Assembly: GCF_001676615.1 (NCBI RefSeq)
Contig: NZ_LYXZ01000022.1
Coordinates: forward strand, 1-64,000
Length of the DNA stretch: 64,000 bases
Reading direction: 5' to 3'
Origin: Labrys sp. WJW
Lineage (GTDB): Bacteria; Pseudomonadota; Alphaproteobacteria; Rhizobiales; Labraceae
The notes under the pieces were generated by a model, which saw only the letters and a program-made list of their open reading frames with translations, was not told where the DNA came from and did not search any database. The number at the start of each line of letters is the position of its first letter. Position 1 is the stretch's first letter. This document shows, piece by piece, positions 62,723 through 64,000 of this stretch. The translations under genes were made by a program, and so were the position numbers.

Positions 62723-63655
62723 ATGTCCAAGCGCCCTGCCTTCTCGGTCCAGGCCCCCTCCGCCGTGGTGATGGTTCGCCCGCACCATTTCACCGTCAAC
62801 ACCGAGACGGCGGCCGACAATCATTTCCAGGTCGCGGGCAGCAGCGGGGAAGACCTCGCCCCGCTCGCTCATGCCGAGATCACCAGGGCCGCGCAGACCC
62901 TGTCGGCCCACGGCGTCACCGTGCATCTGTTCGAGGACGAAAGCCTGGAAACCCCGGATTCGGTGTTTCCCAACAACTGGTTCTCCACCCACGCCGGCGG
63001 CCATGTCGCCCTCTATCCGATGAAGGCGCCGAGCCGGCGGCGCGAGCGCCGGGCCGACGTCATCGAGATGCTGAAGACCGATTACCGCGTGCAGGAGGTC
63101 ATCGACTATTCCGGCCTCGAGCCCGACGGCCTGTTCCTGGAAGGCACCGGCGCCATGGTGCTCGACCATATCGACAGGGTGGCCTATGCCGTGCGCTCCG
63201 ACCGCACCGACCCGATCGCCCTCGAGCGCTTCTGCACCCATTTCAACTTCGAGCCGATGGCCTTCGACGCCCGCGACGGCAAGGGCGCCGCCATCTACCA
63301 CACCAATGTCCTGATGTGCATCGCCACCGATTTCGTGCTGATCGGCCTCGACATGATCGTCGACGCCGCCCGCAAGCGCGAGATCGTCGCCCGCCTCGAA
63401 CGCTCCGGCCGCGACGTGCTGGCGCTGAGCAACCGCCAGATCGAGAACTTTGCCGGCAACGCAATCGAATTGCAGGGCAAGGAGGGCCGCGTCCTCGCGC
63501 TCTCGACCACCGCGCTGGCAGCCCTGACGCCCGAGCAGCGCGCCCTCATCGAGCAAAGCGCCATTTGCGTCGCGCTCGACATCCCCACCATCGAACGGGC
63601 GGGGGGATCGGTGCGGTGTACGCTGGCGGGGGTGCATCTCACGCCGAGGGGGTGA
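62723..63655 (+). CDS. ctlX: CtlX-type citrulline/arginine deiminase-related hydrolase
   Basis: A 310-residue amidinotransferase-fold protein. FPNNWFSTHAGGHVALYPM carries the guanidine-binding Asn and the first active-site part, DGLFLEGTGAMVLDHIDRVA the central Glu, IYHTNVLMCIATDFVLIG the His, and the C-terminal GGSVRCTLAGVHL the catalytic Cys. This matches the citrulline-using CtlX branch. Release of ornithine would feed ocd just upstream and lead to proline. The ATG at 62723 gives the family start (MSKRPAFSVQAPSAV). Confidence 0.82.
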   Translation: MSKRPAFSVQAPSAVVMVRPHHFTVNTETAADNHFQVAGSSGEDLAPLAHAEITRAAQTLSAHGVTVHLFEDESLETPDSVFPNNWFSTHAGGHVALYPMKAPSRRRERRADVIEMLKTDYRVQEVIDYSGLEPDGLFLEGTGAMVLDHIDRVAYAVRSDRTDPIALERFCTHFNFEPMAFDARDGKGAAIYHTNVLMCIATDFVLIGLDMIVDAARKREIVARLERSGRDVLALSNRQIENFAGNAIELQGKEGRVLALSTTALAALTPEQRALIEQSAICVALDIPTIERAGGSVRCTLAGVHLTPRG

Positions 63656-64000
63656 GGGATGGGACGCTTTTCAGAGGGCCCAATGGCCCCTTTGCTCCAA
63701 GAGCTGTCACGAATACAGGCTTAAGCGAATATTCCAAATGAGGCCGGGAGCTGAATGTCTACTCTCGGGATACCAGAGATTAAAGCTACTGTTCCGACGC
63801 CGCCTCATTGAAGCCGTTGCGATCTGAAATCAGCACTTACTAAAACGACCATTCGCCTTTATTCGATATAAATTTTCAGCCTACCGAGTAAGTCTGCTAC
63901 CTTATTGAAGCTTCGACAATAGTACGTTGCGTCTTATTCACCGTTTTCCTGCTATGAGGCCAGCAATAACTAAATGAATAGTTGCTGCAGGTTTCACGTT
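63656..64000. other. Gene-free AT-rich end of the window
   Basis: After the CtlX-type gene the last 345 bases hold no protein gene that I can support. From about 63780 the composition turns AT-rich (for example ATTCGATATAAATTTTC near 63860). It could be a promoter region for a gene beyond the window or the edge of a foreign segment. Confidence 0.4.

Overview
The window is high-GC, densely packed alphaproteobacterial DNA. It carries the genes of a lanthanide-type methylotroph: a XoxF methanol dehydrogenase with its cytochrome and accessory proteins, PQQ biosynthesis, and the tetrahydromethanopterin (H4MPT)-linked formaldehyde oxidation pathway. Gene content, overlapping ATGA junctions and several families of palindromic intergenic repeats fit the order Hyphomicrobiales (Rhizobiales). 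Genus cannot be fixed from the sequence alone; a facultative methylotroph is likely, because large peptide and amino acid utilisation operons flank the C1 genes. No rRNA, tRNA, CRISPR array, transposase or integrase gene was seen.

Layout. (1) 1-11379, plus strand: a catabolic operon with a D-aminopeptidase-like hydrolase, a complete dipeptide-type ABC importer, a deacetylase-type amidohydrolase, a RidA-family protein, a SelA/DgaE-like PLP enzyme and an IclR regulator. (2) 11393-13465, minus: a small hypothetical protein, an exported dienelactone hydrolase and a small secreted protein. (3) 13618-18703, minus: a PQQ-associated module (periplasmic binding protein, YVTN beta-propeller, SRPBCC protein, ABC ATPase, ABC-2 permease, secreted protein) with no established biochemical function. 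(4) 18904-25406: cofactor genes for the methanofuran analogue and H4MPT (MfnB, MfnE, a DmrB-like flavoprotein, a DHPS-like protein, a DUF447 protein, MfnF and a HisA-like protein). (5) 25700-32235, minus: mptG-mtdB-ATP-grasp-mch-RimK-like-CitG-like-fae. (6) 32416-36789, plus: fhcBADC. (7) 36911-39600: a small conserved protein and a two-component system. (8) 39823-44045, plus: pqqABCDE and two secreted proteins of unknown function. (9) 44442-49356, minus: xoxF-xoxG-xoxJ-CxxxCW protein-SoxYZ-like carrier. (10) 49709-53139, minus: a NitT/TauT-type ABC transporter followed by a zinc metallo-hydrolase. (11) 53441-63655: a cytochrome c, an MFS transporter, an Fe-S type regulator divergent from a flavin monooxygenase, a Tat-exported molybdo-hydroxylase pair, and an Lrp/ornithine cyclodeaminase/CtlX-type group.

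How it works together. XoxF, using PQQ made by PqqA-E, oxidises methanol (possibly on to formaldehyde or formate) in the periplasm and passes electrons to cytochrome XoxG. Formaldehyde reaching the cytoplasm is condensed with H4MPT by Fae, oxidised by MtdB, hydrolysed by Mch, and released as formate by the Fhc complex with a methanofuran analogue as carrier. The Mfn, Mpt and Dmr genes build those two cofactors. No mxaF or mxaI is present in this window.

The most interesting unexplained parts are the binding-protein-plus-exporter module at 13618-18703, the importer-plus-hydrolase operon just upstream of xoxF, the two secreted proteins fused into the pqq operon, and the orphan CitG-like and HisA-like proteins inside the cofactor cluster.
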